From contig NZ_JANTYU010000009.1 of the NCBI RefSeq assembly GCF_024806835.1, positions 1 through 64,000 on the forward strand: a stretch of DNA of 64,000 bases, read 5' to 3'. The translations under genes and the position numbers were made by a program. Of this stretch, positions 54,160 to 63,772 are shown piece after piece. The stretch's first letter is position 1, and each line of letters starts with the position of its first letter. Below the pieces are notes generated by a model. That model was not told the DNA's origin. It did not search any database and saw only the letters and a program-made list of their open reading frames with translations. The stretch comes from Xanthomonas sp. 3793. Its GTDB lineage: Bacteria; Pseudomonadota; Gammaproteobacteria; Xanthomonadales; Xanthomonadaceae.

Positions 54160-54462
54160 GCCGGCCCTGCGGTCTGCCACGACTGTTGCAGACCGCAGGT
54201 TTCGCACACTTCCTTCTTCCCCCGCACGAAGATCGCGCCGCTCTGGACTGGTAACGCTTACGGTCCGTTGCGGTGCATGCCGTGCAGCGCGAGCAATGAC
54301 GCGCTGCGCGTGCTGCAACGCTTGCTGGTTTGTGGTTCTTGTTTGCAGTTGCTGTCGTTTGTTGCGTTGCCTGCTGTCCCCGTATCACTCACATCAAAGT
54401 ACCAACCTCGACGCGCCAGTCACTCCACTGGTTCGCGCTTTACCCCTGGGAGGGGGAAAGTC
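54160..54462. promoter_or_regulatory. Intergenic region between the two receptors
   Basis: 303 bases. It has a LacI-type box at 54249 and the repeated leader block at 54442, so the second receptor probably has its own promoter under the same regulator. No gene is visible. Confidence 0.5.
54249..54262. promoter_or_regulatory. LacI-type operator upstream of receptor 2
   Basis: TGGTAACGCTTACG, a near-palindrome with central CG, 201 bases before the receptor start. The right half (CTTACG) resembles that of the box at 49739; only the last base departs from symmetry. Candidate site for the regulator at 49908. Confidence 0.5.
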
Positions 54463-54470
54463 ATGAAGAC
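54442..54470 (+). promoter_or_regulatory. Leader hairpin over the ribosome site of receptor 2
   Basis: The same block as at 51106: CCCCT (54443-54447) pairs with AGGGG (54451-54455), placing the Shine-Dalgarno in a short stem eight bases before the ATG at 54463. Sequence identity extends into the first coding triplets. Confidence 0.55.
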
Positions 54471-57400
54471 CCACCGTACCGTCTCCACCCTGCCGGCGCG
54501 CAGCCTGTTGTGCTGCGCCCTGGCCGCCTCGTTGTTCGCCACCACTCCGGCCATGGCCCAGTCCAGCAACGCCACGTTGCGCGGCCAGGTCGCCTCCGCA
54601 CAGAGCGGCAGCGAAGTCGTCGTCACCAACCTCGCCACCGGCTCGGTGCGTCGCGCGCCGGTCAATGCGAACGGCAACTACACCATCGTCGGTCTGCAGC
54701 CGGGCACCTACAAGGTCGAATCCAACGGCGTCAGCCGCACGGTTACCTTGTCGGTGGCCTCCAGCGCCACCGTCGATCTCGGCACGGAGACGGCGGCCGC
54801 GCCCGCCGGCGATGCGACCACGCTGGACACGGTGACGGTCAGCGCGCCAATGATTCGCGACGTCAAGACGTCGGAGGTGGGCAACACGGTCTCTCTGCGT
54901 CAGATCCAACAGCTGCCGCAGGCGACGCGTAACTTCCTTGAGTTTGCCGATACCGTGCCGGGCATGGTGTTCACGATCGACCAGGACGGCAATACAAAAC
55001 TGCGCGGTGGCGCTTCCAATGCCAGCTCCAGCAACTTGTATATCGACGGCGTGAGCCAGAAGAGCTACGTGTCCGGCGGTGGTATTGCCGGGCAGGACGA
55101 GACCCAGGGCAATCCATTCCCGCAGCTCGCCATCGGCGAGTACAAGGTGATCACCTCCAATTACAAGGCCGAATACGGCCAGATCAGCGGCGCGGCGATC
55201 ACTGCAGCCACCAAGTCCGGCACCAATGAGTTCCACGGCGAAGCGTTCTACCGCTTCACCAACCAGGATCTGCGCAAGGAACGTCCGGACGAAGAAGATG
55301 GAAAGGTGGACTCGCAGACCAAGGAGTACGGCTTTGCGATCGGCGGCCCGCTGATCCAGGACCGCATGCATTTCTTCTTCGCTTATGAAGGCAAGGACAA
55401 CGTGGCGCCCAAGAGCGTGCAGCCCAGCGCCGAAGCCTCGCCGTTCATTGGCCTGCTGCCGTCCAACCTGCGCGATCAGTACGGTGCGTCCAACATGCCG
55501 TTCACCGAAGACCTGTACTTCGGCAAGATCGACTTCGAACCGACCGATAACGATCGCATCGAACTGGCAACGCAGTACCGCGATGAAACCCAGGTCAGTA
55601 ACGTCGGCGGCCAGAACGCGCCCGACCGCGCGGTGGACAAGATCAACAAGGACAAGCGCACCAGCCTGCGTTGGCAGCACAGCGCCGACAGCTGGTTCAA
55701 CGAAGCGATCCTCACCACCGAGGATTCGCGCAACGTGCCAACGCCGCGCGGTACCGGCAACGGCTCCATCTACACCTACATCGACCGGACCCAGGCCGAT
55801 CCGCGCCAGTGGGTGTTCCTCAACACCGGCGCCGCCAGCGGCGAAGACTTCAAGTTGCGTAGTCAAAAGGGCTGGTCGTTCCAGAACGATCTGACCTTCA
55901 ACGCACTGCAGTGGCATGGCGAGCACACCATCAAGACCGGCGTGACCTACCGCGACATCAAGCTGACCTCACGCGAATCCAGCTCGCTCAACCCGCAGTT
56001 CAGCTATGAGGTTGGCCAGAACGGCGTGGCGCCGGTGCCGTTCCAGGTGCGCTATATCCGTGCCTTCGATAACCCTGGCCAGTTGCCGGTGGTGGAGTCG
56101 CCGTCCAAGCAATACGGCATCTACCTGCAGGACGATTGGGCGGTGAACGACAAGCTTATGCTCAACATCGGCGTGCGTTATGACTACGAGGACACACCTG
56201 CGTACACCGACTTCGTGACGTCGCAGCCGTTTGTGGACGCGTTGTATTCGAACGATCCTGACAACCCGGGTCAGCCGTGGGCCAACCGCCTGCTGCCCAG
56301 CGGCATCAACGTGGCCGACTACATCAGCACCGGCAACAACCGCAAGAACTTCAAGGATGCCTGGGCGCCGCGCTTGGGCTTCTCGTATGACTTCTTCGGC
56401 GACGAGAGCGCGGTGCTGCACGGCGGTGCCGGCCGTTCCTACGATCGCAACCTGTTCGAGCAGCTCGCACTGGAATCGGTCAAGGCTGCATTGTCGCCGG
56501 TGGTGGTGTATTTCAGCGATGCCGCCAGCGGACAGCCCTGCTTCCGCGACGACCGTGCGTGCACGCCGTGGAACCCGGGGTATCTCAGTGGTATCGATCA
56601 GCTGAACACCATCCCGGGCACCAGCGACAGCTCCGAGCTTTTCATGTTCAAGAACAAGCTCAAGACCCCGTACAGCGACCAGTACAGCATCGGTATCAGC
56701 AACCAGGTGGGCGACTGGCTGACCGACGTCACCTTCCAGCGCGTGCTGGCCTATGACGGCCTGGTGATGAGCCTGGTCAACCGCTACCCGAACGGCGCGT
56801 ATTTCGACGCCACCGGCAGCGTGCCGTGGGGCGAGCCGGTGCCGGGTTACCGCAACACCATCCTGGGCTACAACGGCCTGGAGCAACGCAGCAGCCAGGT
56901 GCTGCTGTCGGCTGAGAAGCCCTATACCAAGGAATCGGGCTGGGGCTTGAACCTGTCCTACACCCACACCAGCGCGCGCCAGAACCGCACCATCGACGAG
57001 CCGTTCGCGTTCGACAAGGCGACCATTCGCGACTACCCGTTCGTGAAGTCCGATGCCGTCTCGGCGCATCGTTTTGTTGCGTCCGGCTCGATCGACGGTC
57101 CGTGGGGCGTGACCTTCGGTGCCAAGCTGGTGCTGGCCACGCCGGAGCCGATCAACACGATCGCCTGCTATGGCTTCACCGATCCCGATGGTGGCACCTG
57201 CCAGGCAGTGGGCGTGACCCCGCCGGGCAATGGCAAGTTCCTGCTCGGTGGCAAGATCTGGGGCTACCGCACCGTGGACCTGCAGGCCAACAAGGAGTTC
57301 ACGGTGGTGGGCGATTTCAAGCTCAATGCCCGCATCAACGTGCTCAACGCCTTCAACTTCAAGAACTTCACCCAGTACCAGTACAACAGCTTCGGCAGCG

Positions 57401-57495
57401 ATGGACGCCTGCAGCCCGACATCACCGTGGTCGACAACGGCGAAATCAGCTACGTGCCACGCAGTGTCGTGCTGGAAGTGGGCGCCAAGTTCTGA
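54463..57495 (+). CDS. TonB-dependent receptor, Oar-like (copy 2)
   Basis: A second 1010-residue receptor with the same plan as copy 1: signal peptide (nearly identical first 38 residues), CarbopepD_reg-like domain (TLRGQVASAQSGSEVVVTNL), plug with QLPQATRNFLEFADTVPGMV and KLRGGASNASSSNLYIDGV, and a barrel ending LEVGAKF. Identity is highest in the signal peptide, plug and first barrel strands, and lowest in barrel loops, which suggests two related but different ligands. The ATG at 54463 is fixed by alignment to copy 1. The gene is followed by the halogenase with a 110-base gap. Confidence 0.9.
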   Translation: MKTHRTVSTLPARSLLCCALAASLFATTPAMAQSSNATLRGQVASAQSGSEVVVTNLATGSVRRAPVNANGNYTIVGLQPGTYKVESNGVSRTVTLSVASSATVDLGTETAAAPAGDATTLDTVTVSAPMIRDVKTSEVGNTVSLRQIQQLPQATRNFLEFADTVPGMVFTIDQDGNTKLRGGASNASSSNLYIDGVSQKSYVSGGGIAGQDETQGNPFPQLAIGEYKVITSNYKAEYGQISGAAITAATKSGTNEFHGEAFYRFTNQDLRKERPDEEDGKVDSQTKEYGFAIGGPLIQDRMHFFFAYEGKDNVAPKSVQPSAEASPFIGLLPSNLRDQYGASNMPFTEDLYFGKIDFEPTDNDRIELATQYRDETQVSNVGGQNAPDRAVDKINKDKRTSLRWQHSADSWFNEAILTTEDSRNVPTPRGTGNGSIYTYIDRTQADPRQWVFLNTGAASGEDFKLRSQKGWSFQNDLTFNALQWHGEHTIKTGVTYRDIKLTSRESSSLNPQFSYEVGQNGVAPVPFQVRYIRAFDNPGQLPVVESPSKQYGIYLQDDWAVNDKLMLNIGVRYDYEDTPAYTDFVTSQPFVDALYSNDPDNPGQPWANRLLPSGINVADYISTGNNRKNFKDAWAPRLGFSYDFFGDESAVLHGGAGRSYDRNLFEQLALESVKAALSPVVVYFSDAASGQPCFRDDRACTPWNPGYLSGIDQLNTIPGTSDSSELFMFKNKLKTPYSDQYSIGISNQVGDWLTDVTFQRVLAYDGLVMSLVNRYPNGAYFDATGSVPWGEPVPGYRNTILGYNGLEQRSSQVLLSAEKPYTKESGWGLNLSYTHTSARQNRTIDEPFAFDKATIRDYPFVKSDAVSAHRFVASGSIDGPWGVTFGAKLVLATPEPINTIACYGFTDPDGGTCQAVGVTPPGNGKFLLGGKIWGYRTVDLQANKEFTVVGDFKLNARINVLNAFNFKNFTQYQYNSFGSDGRLQPDITVVDNGEISYVPRSVVLEVGAKF

Positions 57496-57605
57496 TGCAG
57501 CCCAACGCCATCTGACTGCGCTGTGCAGGCAGATGACCCGGACGGGGCCAGCTGGCCCCGTCCGCTTGTTGGCGGTTTCCACGTTTGTACAGGGTCGAAC
57601 GCCGC

Positions 57606-59132
57606 ATGATCCCCGCTCCACTTCGCAACATCGTCATCGTCGGCGGCGGTACCGCTGGCTGGATGGCGGCCGCCGCCTTTGCGCACGTGCTTGGCCCCAC
57701 CTTCAACGTGCAGCTGATCGAGTCCGAACAGCTCGGTACCGTCGGTGTCGGCGAGGCCACCGTGCCGCACATCAAGGCCTTCAACAATCTGCTCGGCATC
57801 AATGAGGCAGAGTTCGTGCGACAGACCCAGGGCAGTTTCAAGCTCGGCATCGAGTTTGTCGACTGGCAACGCCCCGGCACCTCCTACATCCATGGGTTCG
57901 GCACCCAGATAGGCCACCCGCTCGGCTTGCTGCCGTTCCATCAGTACTGGATCAAGCAACACTTGCGCGGCAAGGCGCAGCCGTTGGGCGCCTATACGCT
58001 CAATACCGTAGCCGCGGTGCGCGGCAAGTTCATGACCTCGGCCGGCGATGTGCCGGCCAATTCACCGTTGGCCAACATCGCCTACGCGTATCACTTCGAT
58101 GCCTCGCTGTACGCGCGCTTCTTGCGCGGCTTTGCCGAAGCGCGCGGCGTGCGCCGCATCGAAGGCATGGTGGACCGTGTGCACCTGCATCCCGAGTCGG
58201 GCCATGTGGTGTCGCTACAGCTGGCGTCCGGCCAGCTCATCGCTGGCGATCTGTTTATCGATTGCTCGGGCTTTCGCGGCCTGTTGATCGAAGACGCGCT
58301 GCACACCGGCTACCACGACTTCACCCACTGGCTGCCGTGCGACCGCGCACTGGCGTTGCCTAGCGAAAACGTCGGCCCGCCCACGCCGTACACGCGCTCC
58401 ACTGCGTGCGCGGCCGGCTGGCAGTGGCGCATCCCGCTGCAGCACCGCACCGGCAATGGCTATGTGTATTCCAGCGCGCACATCAGCGACGACGAAGCCG
58501 CCGCTAGCCTGCTCGCCAACCTGGATGGCAAGCCCTTGGGCGACCCGCGTCCGCTGCGCTTCACCACCGGCCGGCGCAAGCAGTTCTGGAACCGCAACGT
58601 GGTTGCGCTGGGGCTCGCCAGCGGCTTTCTGGAGCCGCTGGAATCGACCAGCATCCATCTGATCCAGTCCGGCATTTCCAAGTTGCTGGAGCTGTTCCCG
58701 CGCGAAGGCATCAGCCCGGTGCTGGTGCAGCGCTACAACGACCGGCTGGCGTTCGAGTTCGACCGCATCCGCGATTTCCTGCTGCTGCACTACCACGCCA
58801 CCGAACGCGACGACAGCGCGTTCTGGCGGCATTGCCGCCAAATGCCGATCACCCCGGAACTACAGACCACCTTGGACTTGTTCCGCGACAGCGGGCGTTT
58901 CTATCGCAATGCCGAAGAGATGTTTGCCGAGATCAGCTGGGTGCAGGTACTGGTGGGCCAAGGCGTGCTGCCGCAGGGTTATCACCCGCTGGTGGACCAG
59001 GTGCCCGACCGCGACGCCGAAGGCTTCCTAACCAGCGTGGCGCAGACCATCTCGCACTGCGTGGATGTCATGCCGTCGCACCAACAGTTCATCGATCGCT
59101 ATTGTAAGGCGGCAACTCTGCCGTACAGCTAA
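57606..59132 (+). CDS. Flavin-dependent tryptophan-halogenase-family protein
   Basis: A 508-residue protein of the PrnA/RebH family. FAD-binding motif IVGGGTAGWMAAAAF at residues 11-25; the lysine that carries the halogenating species is at position 79 (GSFKLGIEF), the same number as in PrnA and RebH. The WxWxIP motif is present (GWQWRIPLQ), and the glutamate region is FLEPLESTSIHLI. So the catalytic equipment looks complete. Such genes often sit beside TonB receptors in xanthomonads and caulobacters, and related X. campestris enzymes halogenate indoles in vitro (from memory). Here it follows two receptors and no biosynthetic genes; the natural substrate is unknown. A flavin reductase partner is not in the window. 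Confidence 0.9.
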   Translation: MIPAPLRNIVIVGGGTAGWMAAAAFAHVLGPTFNVQLIESEQLGTVGVGEATVPHIKAFNNLLGINEAEFVRQTQGSFKLGIEFVDWQRPGTSYIHGFGTQIGHPLGLLPFHQYWIKQHLRGKAQPLGAYTLNTVAAVRGKFMTSAGDVPANSPLANIAYAYHFDASLYARFLRGFAEARGVRRIEGMVDRVHLHPESGHVVSLQLASGQLIAGDLFIDCSGFRGLLIEDALHTGYHDFTHWLPCDRALALPSENVGPPTPYTRSTACAAGWQWRIPLQHRTGNGYVYSSAHISDDEAAASLLANLDGKPLGDPRPLRFTTGRRKQFWNRNVVALGLASGFLEPLESTSIHLIQSGISKLLELFPREGISPVLVQRYNDRLAFEFDRIRDFLLLHYHATERDDSAFWRHCRQMPITPELQTTLDLFRDSGRFYRNAEEMFAEISWVQVLVGQGVLPQGYHPLVDQVPDRDAEGFLTSVAQTISHCVDVMPSHQQFIDRYCKAATLPYS

Positions 59133-59209
59133 AGACGACGTTCGGAGTGCTGTCTTCAGTCTTTCCGCTTTCCCGTCTTCACGTACCACCTGACGTTAGT
59201 GAAACTCAA

Positions 59210-59240
59210 AGGACGCTTAGCCTTTATGGCTAAGTGTCCT
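59210..59240 (+). terminator. Stem-loop after the halogenase gene
   Basis: AGGACGCTTAGCC (59210-59222), a five-base loop TTTAT and GGCTAAGTGTCCT (59228-59240): a 13-pair stem with one G-U. It lies 78 bases past the halogenase stop and is followed by an A/T-rich stretch without a clean T-run. Probable terminator or 3' stabiliser. Confidence 0.6.
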
Positions 59241-59363
59241 ATAGTTAAAATCTCGTAGAGAAAATTAATCAGGTAACGCTGCTCAGGTTACTTATCAACC
59301 ACTGCTGCGCAACAACCAAACTAATTATCACGCCTTTGAATCTGAAGCGTCGCGTATGCGCCA

Positions 59364-59765
59364 TCAGTCCACGTTGACATAAACGCTTGCAGGCGGGTTG
59401 AAATTCTGTCCCGGAGAGGTCGCAATCGCTGATATACGATACGTTCCCGGAGTCCGGATAGTGGCTTTACAGTGTCTTACTGGAGTCGCGCTGTAGAATT
59501 CATCTGAAGTGTTGCAGAGGTATTCACCATTTGCATATATTTTGAAATTACTACCGTAATCAACAGTATTACCCCCTGTGATGTAAATGTCGGCTTGCAC
59601 GCCTACAAATTTGGGAAGCGTGCCTGGCTGCAAAATCGCTTGGACCATGTTTGGCCCCGGACACGGAACCACGAAACCATCTGAGTTAAAACAAGTTGCA
59701 GCAAGCGAAGATCCCGCCACTGAAAAAATAAAAATTGCTGATGCACCCAGATAAAATCGTTTCAT
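59364..59765 (-). CDS. AT-rich small secreted protein of unknown function
   Basis: A 133-residue protein with signal peptide MKRFYLGASAIFIFSVAGSS to LAA. The mature part has four cysteines (TCFNSDGFVVPC, LCNTS, RHCKATI) and ends with a beta-rich segment (TYRISAIATSPGQNFNPPAS). AAAGGA precedes the ATG. Base composition is clearly AT-richer than the genes around it, suggesting transfer. I recognise no family. Confidence 0.7.
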   Translation of the reverse strand: MKRFYLGASAIFIFSVAGSSLAATCFNSDGFVVPCPGPNMVQAILQPGTLPKFVGVQADIYITGGNTVDYGSNFKIYANGEYLCNTSDEFYSATPVRHCKATIRTPGTYRISAIATSPGQNFNPPASVYVNVD

Positions 59766-60115
59766 TTAAAATCCTTTAAATTAATTTAAACATCCGTTTA
59801 GTTACAGAGGGCTCTGCAACAAATTACAATTAGCAGCGATATCATTAATTTTTTGTGTTTTTTAAGTTAAACACAGATAAAGTTTGGCCGCGTGCATACA
59901 AAGCACGTTCTGGCTGCAAAAAAAAGGATCGGGCACAAGGCCCGATCCCTTCGAAAACCGGGACAAGCCCGGTGGACAATGAGTGGCACAGCTTCCGACT
60001 GACATCGGACGCCGGCATGTTAACGAGACTTTCACGTTAAAGCAATACTTTAATTTTACCTGCTCAAATTATTGATTTTGTTCGACAAACGCATACTGAG
60101 CAATAGCACCGGCAC
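59766..60115. other. Intergenic region with the pyrF terminator
   Basis: 350 bases. The left part is strongly AT-rich (promoter of the secreted-protein gene). The minus-strand terminator at 59918-59948 lies 168 bases past the pyrF stop, so the pyrF transcript has a long 3' end. No gene is supported. Confidence 0.5.
59918..59948 (-). terminator. Rho-independent terminator of the acid phosphatase-pyrF transcript
   Basis: On the minus strand GGATCGGGC (59948-59940), a five-base loop and GCCCGATCC (59934-59926) are followed directly by eight T (59925-59918). This is a textbook terminator. It is 168 bases downstream of pyrF. Confidence 0.9.
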
Positions 60116-60847
60116 TCAGTCCCGGCGCTGCACCACCGCCGCGCGGATCTCGTCCTGGATGGCGGCGGCAGCGGCGGCCGGGTCGGCAGCCAGGCGGATC
60201 GGCCGGCCGACCACAATCGCGTCGGCGCCATCGGTGAACGCCTGCGCCACGCCCACGGTGCGTTGCTGGTCGTCGCCGACCGGGCCACCGGGGCGGATGC
60301 CGGGGCAGACGATCGAAAACCCCGGGCCGGTGGCGCGGCGGATCGGGCCGGCTTCCTGGCCGGAGGCGATCACCCCGTCGATGCCGGCGGCCTGGGCGGC
60401 CAGCGCGCGCTCCACCACTACGTCCACCGGTTCGCGGTCGATGCCCATCGCGGCCAGGTCCGGGCGGCCCATCGAGGTCAGCACGGTCACCGCCAGCAGG
60501 CGCATGTCGCCCTGGTTGGCTTCGGCGGCGGCCTGCAGCATGCCGGCATGCCAGCCGTGCACGGTGCAATAACTCACCGGCCACTGCGACAGGCGGCGGA
60601 TGGTGCCGGCCACGGTGGCGGGGATGTCGAAGAACTTCAGGTCGACGAACACGCGCTTGTTGCGCTTGGCCAGCGCATCGAGCACATGGAAGTACTCGCC
60701 CGAGGCCAGCAGTTCCATGCCGATCTTGTAGAAGGACACCGACTCGCCCAACCGGTCCACCCAGGCGATCGCCTGGTCATGGCCGGGCACGTCCAGCGCG
60801 AAGATCAGCCGCTCGTGCGCGGCCAGCGGCAACGGTGCGCGGCTCAT
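60116..60847 (-). CDS. pyrF: Orotidine 5'-phosphate decarboxylase
   Basis: A 243-residue cytoplasmic enzyme for the last step of UMP synthesis. [20 protein letters not shown] starts the barrel; the catalytic D-x-K-x2-D motif is intact in [14 protein letters not shown]; the C-terminal phosphate grip is VCPGIRPGG and [11 protein letters not shown]. Start 60847 has GGAGG seven bases upstream and overlaps the stop of the upstream phosphatase gene (ATGA). Confidence 0.96.
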   Translation of the reverse strand: MSRAPLPLAAHERLIFALDVPGHDQAIAWVDRLGESVSFYKIGMELLASGEYFHVLDALAKRNKRVFVDLKFFDIPATVAGTIRRLSQWPVSYCTVHGWHAGMLQAAAEANQGDMRLLAVTVLTSMGRPDLAAMGIDREPVDVVVERALAAQAAGIDGVIASGQEAGPIRRATGPGFSIVCPGIRPGGPVGDDQQRTVGVAQAFTDGADAIVVGRPIRLAADPAAAAAAIQDEIRAAVVQRRD

Positions 60848-61782
60848 CGGGCCACCTCCAGCGCGGCGCGCTTGGCGTCGTGGCGGGTCTGCCAGGGTTG
60901 CGAATAATCGTTGTTGAACTGCGCCGGCTCCCAGCCGCCATAGCTGGGATTGGGCAGCATCCACCAGCGCTCGCCGAACCAGTCGTGGTACTGCTGCAGC
61001 AATGCGCCGCGCGCCTGGCCGGTGTTGGCGGTGACCTGCACGAAGTCGCCCAGCTGGTCGCCGAACTGCATCAGCACGCGGTAGGTCTGCCCGGCCAGCT
61101 GGCGCCGGCAGTTCTTCTCGCTACCGTTCTGCTCGCAGCCCTTGACCACCGTGCCCAGGCCCAGAAACACGCTGTCGTCGGCCACCGGCAGGCCGGCGCT
61201 GCGCAGGTTGGCCAGAGTGGCGTCCTTGAGGTGCACGGCGCGGTTGGAGATGTAGATCAGGGTGATGCCGCGGGCGTTGGCGGCCTTGGCGAAATCCACG
61301 ACGCCCGGAATCGGCTTGGCCTTCTTCTCGGCCACCCACTGGTCCCAGCTCAACTCGTCGTATTCCTTGCCGTCGCGCAACAGGCGCGCCTGATAGGGCG
61401 AGTTGTCCAGCACGGTCTCGTCCACGTCCAGCACCACCGCCGGCTTCAGGCCGGTGGCGGCATTGCCGCGTTCTTCGGGGACCAGCGCGTCCCAGTTGGG
61501 CTGCTTGAGCGCGGCATCGAGCTTGTCGGCCGCAGCGCGGTAGGTCTGCTCGGCCACGGCGCGGTATTCCTCCGAGCGCTGCATCCACAGCACTGCGTTG
61601 AGATTGTCGTCGCCGGCAGGGAGCGTGCTGGCAGGTGTCGCGGGCGTGGCAGACGCCGTGCCGGCAGCATCGGCGGAGGCGGCCGCAGGCTGCGCCGGCG
61701 ACTTGTCGGCGGGCTTGCAGGCGCTCAAGGCCAGCACGGTGCAGGCGAGCAGGGACAACGGTGCGTAAAGCGAGGGGCGCAT
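60844..61782 (-). CDS. Acid phosphatase / 5'-nucleotidase, lipoprotein e(P4) family
   Basis: A 312-residue outer-membrane lipoprotein of the HAD class C acid phosphatases. Lipobox LSAC after a short signal; HAD motif [18 protein letters not shown], motif [13 protein letters not shown], and the later GDQLGDFVQ region. It should dephosphorylate nucleotides so that nucleosides can be taken up. Coupling to pyrF by an ATGA overlap joins nucleotide salvage with pyrimidine synthesis. I prefer the ATG at 61782, which gives a normal signal peptide; one at 61809 is possible. Confidence 0.9.
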   Translation of the reverse strand: MRPSLYAPLSLLACTVLALSACKPADKSPAQPAAASADAAGTASATPATPASTLPAGDDNLNAVLWMQRSEEYRAVAEQTYRAAADKLDAALKQPNWDALVPEERGNAATGLKPAVVLDVDETVLDNSPYQARLLRDGKEYDELSWDQWVAEKKAKPIPGVVDFAKAANARGITLIYISNRAVHLKDATLANLRSAGLPVADDSVFLGLGTVVKGCEQNGSEKNCRRQLAGQTYRVLMQFGDQLGDFVQVTANTGQARGALLQQYHDWFGERWWMLPNPSYGGWEPAQFNNDYSQPWQTRHDAKRAALEVAR

Positions 61783-62097
61783 GGCATCCACCAGAACAGG
61801 AGCGGTCATTAAGCCCGCGATTTTAGCGGGTTCGCGCCTGGCCGCCCGCTGTTGGCGACAGCAAGGCCAGTGGACGCGACACGCACCCATGGGAGGTGAC
61901 CGCAGCGATGGCCTGCATGGTAGTGGTGGCTGGAAACCGCGTAGCGGCCGACGACTGCCATGGCGCATGGGCTGCGACGGCGCACGCGCTGCCGCCCGCA
62001 GCAGCTTGGCCGCACGCACAGGCTGATCGCAGACGCCTGGAAGAACACCGACACAGGATCGGCATATCCTTGTGCGCTGATTGCCCCGGAGTCACCG

Positions 62098-62754
62098 ATG
62101 ACAGAGACCTCGCCACCGCCCGTTCTCGATACCGCCCAGGCCCGCGTGCTTGGCTGTCTGATCGAAAAAGAGGCCACCACCCCGGACGCCTACCCGCTCA
62201 CCGTCAACGCCGCACAGGTGGCCGCCAATCAGAAGACCGCGCGCGAGCCGGTGCTGAACCTGCAGACCGGCGTGGTGCATCACGCGCTACGCCAGCTGGA
62301 AACGCTGGGCCTGGTGCGCCAGCAGTTCTCCTCGCGTGCCGAGCGTTACGAACACCGGCTGGGCAGCGTGCTGGATCTGACGCGCCAGCAGGTGGCCCTG
62401 ATCGGCCTGCTGCTGTTGCGCGGCCCGCAAACCCTGGGCGAGTTGTTCGCGCGCAGCGAGCGGCTGGCGCGCTTCAACGATGCCGACGACGTGCGCCATC
62501 ACCTGGACCGGCTGATCCAGCGCAGCCTGGCGGTGCAACTGCCGCGCGCCAGCGGCCAGCGCGAGGACCGCTACATGCATCTGCTCGGCGGCGAGCTGGA
62601 CCTGGACGCGCTGCAGGCCGCAGCTGCCACGCGCGAGAGCACGCCGCGCGGCGCCGACAGCGCTGCGCTGGAAGCGCGCGTGCAGAGCTTGGAAGAGCAG
62701 TTGCAGGAACTGCGCGAGCAGGTGACCGCGCTGCGCACCCGCCTGGGCGAGTAA
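62098..62754 (+). CDS. yceH: YceH family protein (DUF480)
   Basis: A 218-residue cytoplasmic protein with two winged-helix-like units ([55 protein letters not shown]) and a C-terminal coiled coil ([20 protein letters not shown]). All YceH hallmarks are present, including EKExTTPDxYPLTxNA. Function is unknown in general; a DNA-binding role is inferred from the fold. Confidence 0.92.
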   Translation: MTETSPPPVLDTAQARVLGCLIEKEATTPDAYPLTVNAAQVAANQKTAREPVLNLQTGVVHHALRQLETLGLVRQQFSSRAERYEHRLGSVLDLTRQQVALIGLLLLRGPQTLGELFARSERLARFNDADDVRHHLDRLIQRSLAVQLPRASGQREDRYMHLLGGELDLDALQAAAATRESTPRGADSAALEARVQSLEEQLQELREQVTALRTRLGE

Positions 62755-62913
62755 ACGCGGGAAGCGAAGCGCTCGCGCCGCCGCCGGGCGCACGCCGGCG
62801 ATGCCTGGTGGGGCACGGACCGCGCGCGCACTGCGGTGACTGCGCGCCATCCCCGATAACTGCCCGCCACGCTGCGAGCCGCTCCGGGCAAGTCACCGGT
62901 CGGCATTGGCGGA

Positions 62914-63765
62914 TCACACAGTCGCCGGCACCCGCTCCAGCACGCCGCCCGCATAGTCGGCCTGGAACGGAAGGTCCGGCCGGTGCGCGTAGCCGATGAA
63001 GCAATCGCACCGCGTATTGGGGCAGCTGCGGGCACGCAGCTGCGCGGCGAAACTGCCGTCGTAGAGATTGCCCAGCGGCGTAGCGACGAAGTGGCAGCGC
63101 CGCACGGTGCCGTCGCCATCCACCGACAGCACCGACTCGCCGGTCAGGCAGGGCGCGCCGAAGCTGGGCGGCGGGGCGAGGTTGTAGCCGAAATGCGGAT
63201 CGATCCGGCTCAAGCGCTGCACCTGCTCGGGCGTGTAGTAGTCCGACGGGCGCGGATCGAAGGCGTTGAGCCACATCGGCGTGGCGGCAGGCAGCGCAGC
63301 ACGTAGCGCCTCGATCTCGTCCATGTGCGCGTGCGAGGCCACCATGCCCACGCTGTGGCGCACGCCGCGTTCGCGCAACGCCTGGCAGCGCCGCAGGAAG
63401 GCTGCGCGCGTCACCTGGCTGGGATGGTAGGTGCACCACAGCGCCAGGCGGTCGAGATTGGCCGCGTCCAGCCAGCGCATGCCCGTGCACAGGTTGGTCT
63501 GGATCGCCACGCGGCGCAGCTGCGGCAGCTGGCTCAGCTGCACCATCGCATCGCGGTAATGCCGCCGCACCAGGCCCTCGCCCCAGGGCGTGAACAGGAT
63601 CGACAACGGCCGCGTCTGCGCCTGTGCCCAGCCGACGAACCGCGCCAGATCCTGCGCATCGCGGCGCAGCGCGGCGGGGCTGTCGTAGGTCTTGGCGAAC
63701 GGGCAGTAATCGCAGGCGTAATTGCAGCTGCTCAGCCGTCCCCGATAGAGCAATGACAGATGCAT
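62914..63765 (-). CDS. STM4011-family radical SAM protein
   Basis: A 283-residue radical SAM enzyme. The cluster motif CNYACDYC lies at the N-terminus (MHLSLLYRGRLSSCNYACDY), followed by LFTPWGEG and WCTYHPSQVTR. A second cysteine group near the C-terminus (CPNTRCDCF, and CH in RRCHFVA) suggests an auxiliary iron-sulfur site. It directly follows the STM4012 homologue with a seven-base gap, the order seen in the STM4011-STM4014 cluster of Salmonella. The pathway and product are unknown. Confidence 0.88.
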   Translation of the reverse strand: MHLSLLYRGRLSSCNYACDYCPFAKTYDSPAALRRDAQDLARFVGWAQAQTRPLSILFTPWGEGLVRRHYRDAMVQLSQLPQLRRVAIQTNLCTGMRWLDAANLDRLALWCTYHPSQVTRAAFLRRCQALRERGVRHSVGMVASHAHMDEIEALRAALPAATPMWLNAFDPRPSDYYTPEQVQRLSRIDPHFGYNLAPPPSFGAPCLTGESVLSVDGDGTVRRCHFVATPLGNLYDGSFAAQLRARSCPNTRCDCFIGYAHRPDLPFQADYAGGVLERVPATV

Positions 63766-63772
63766 CGGTCGC

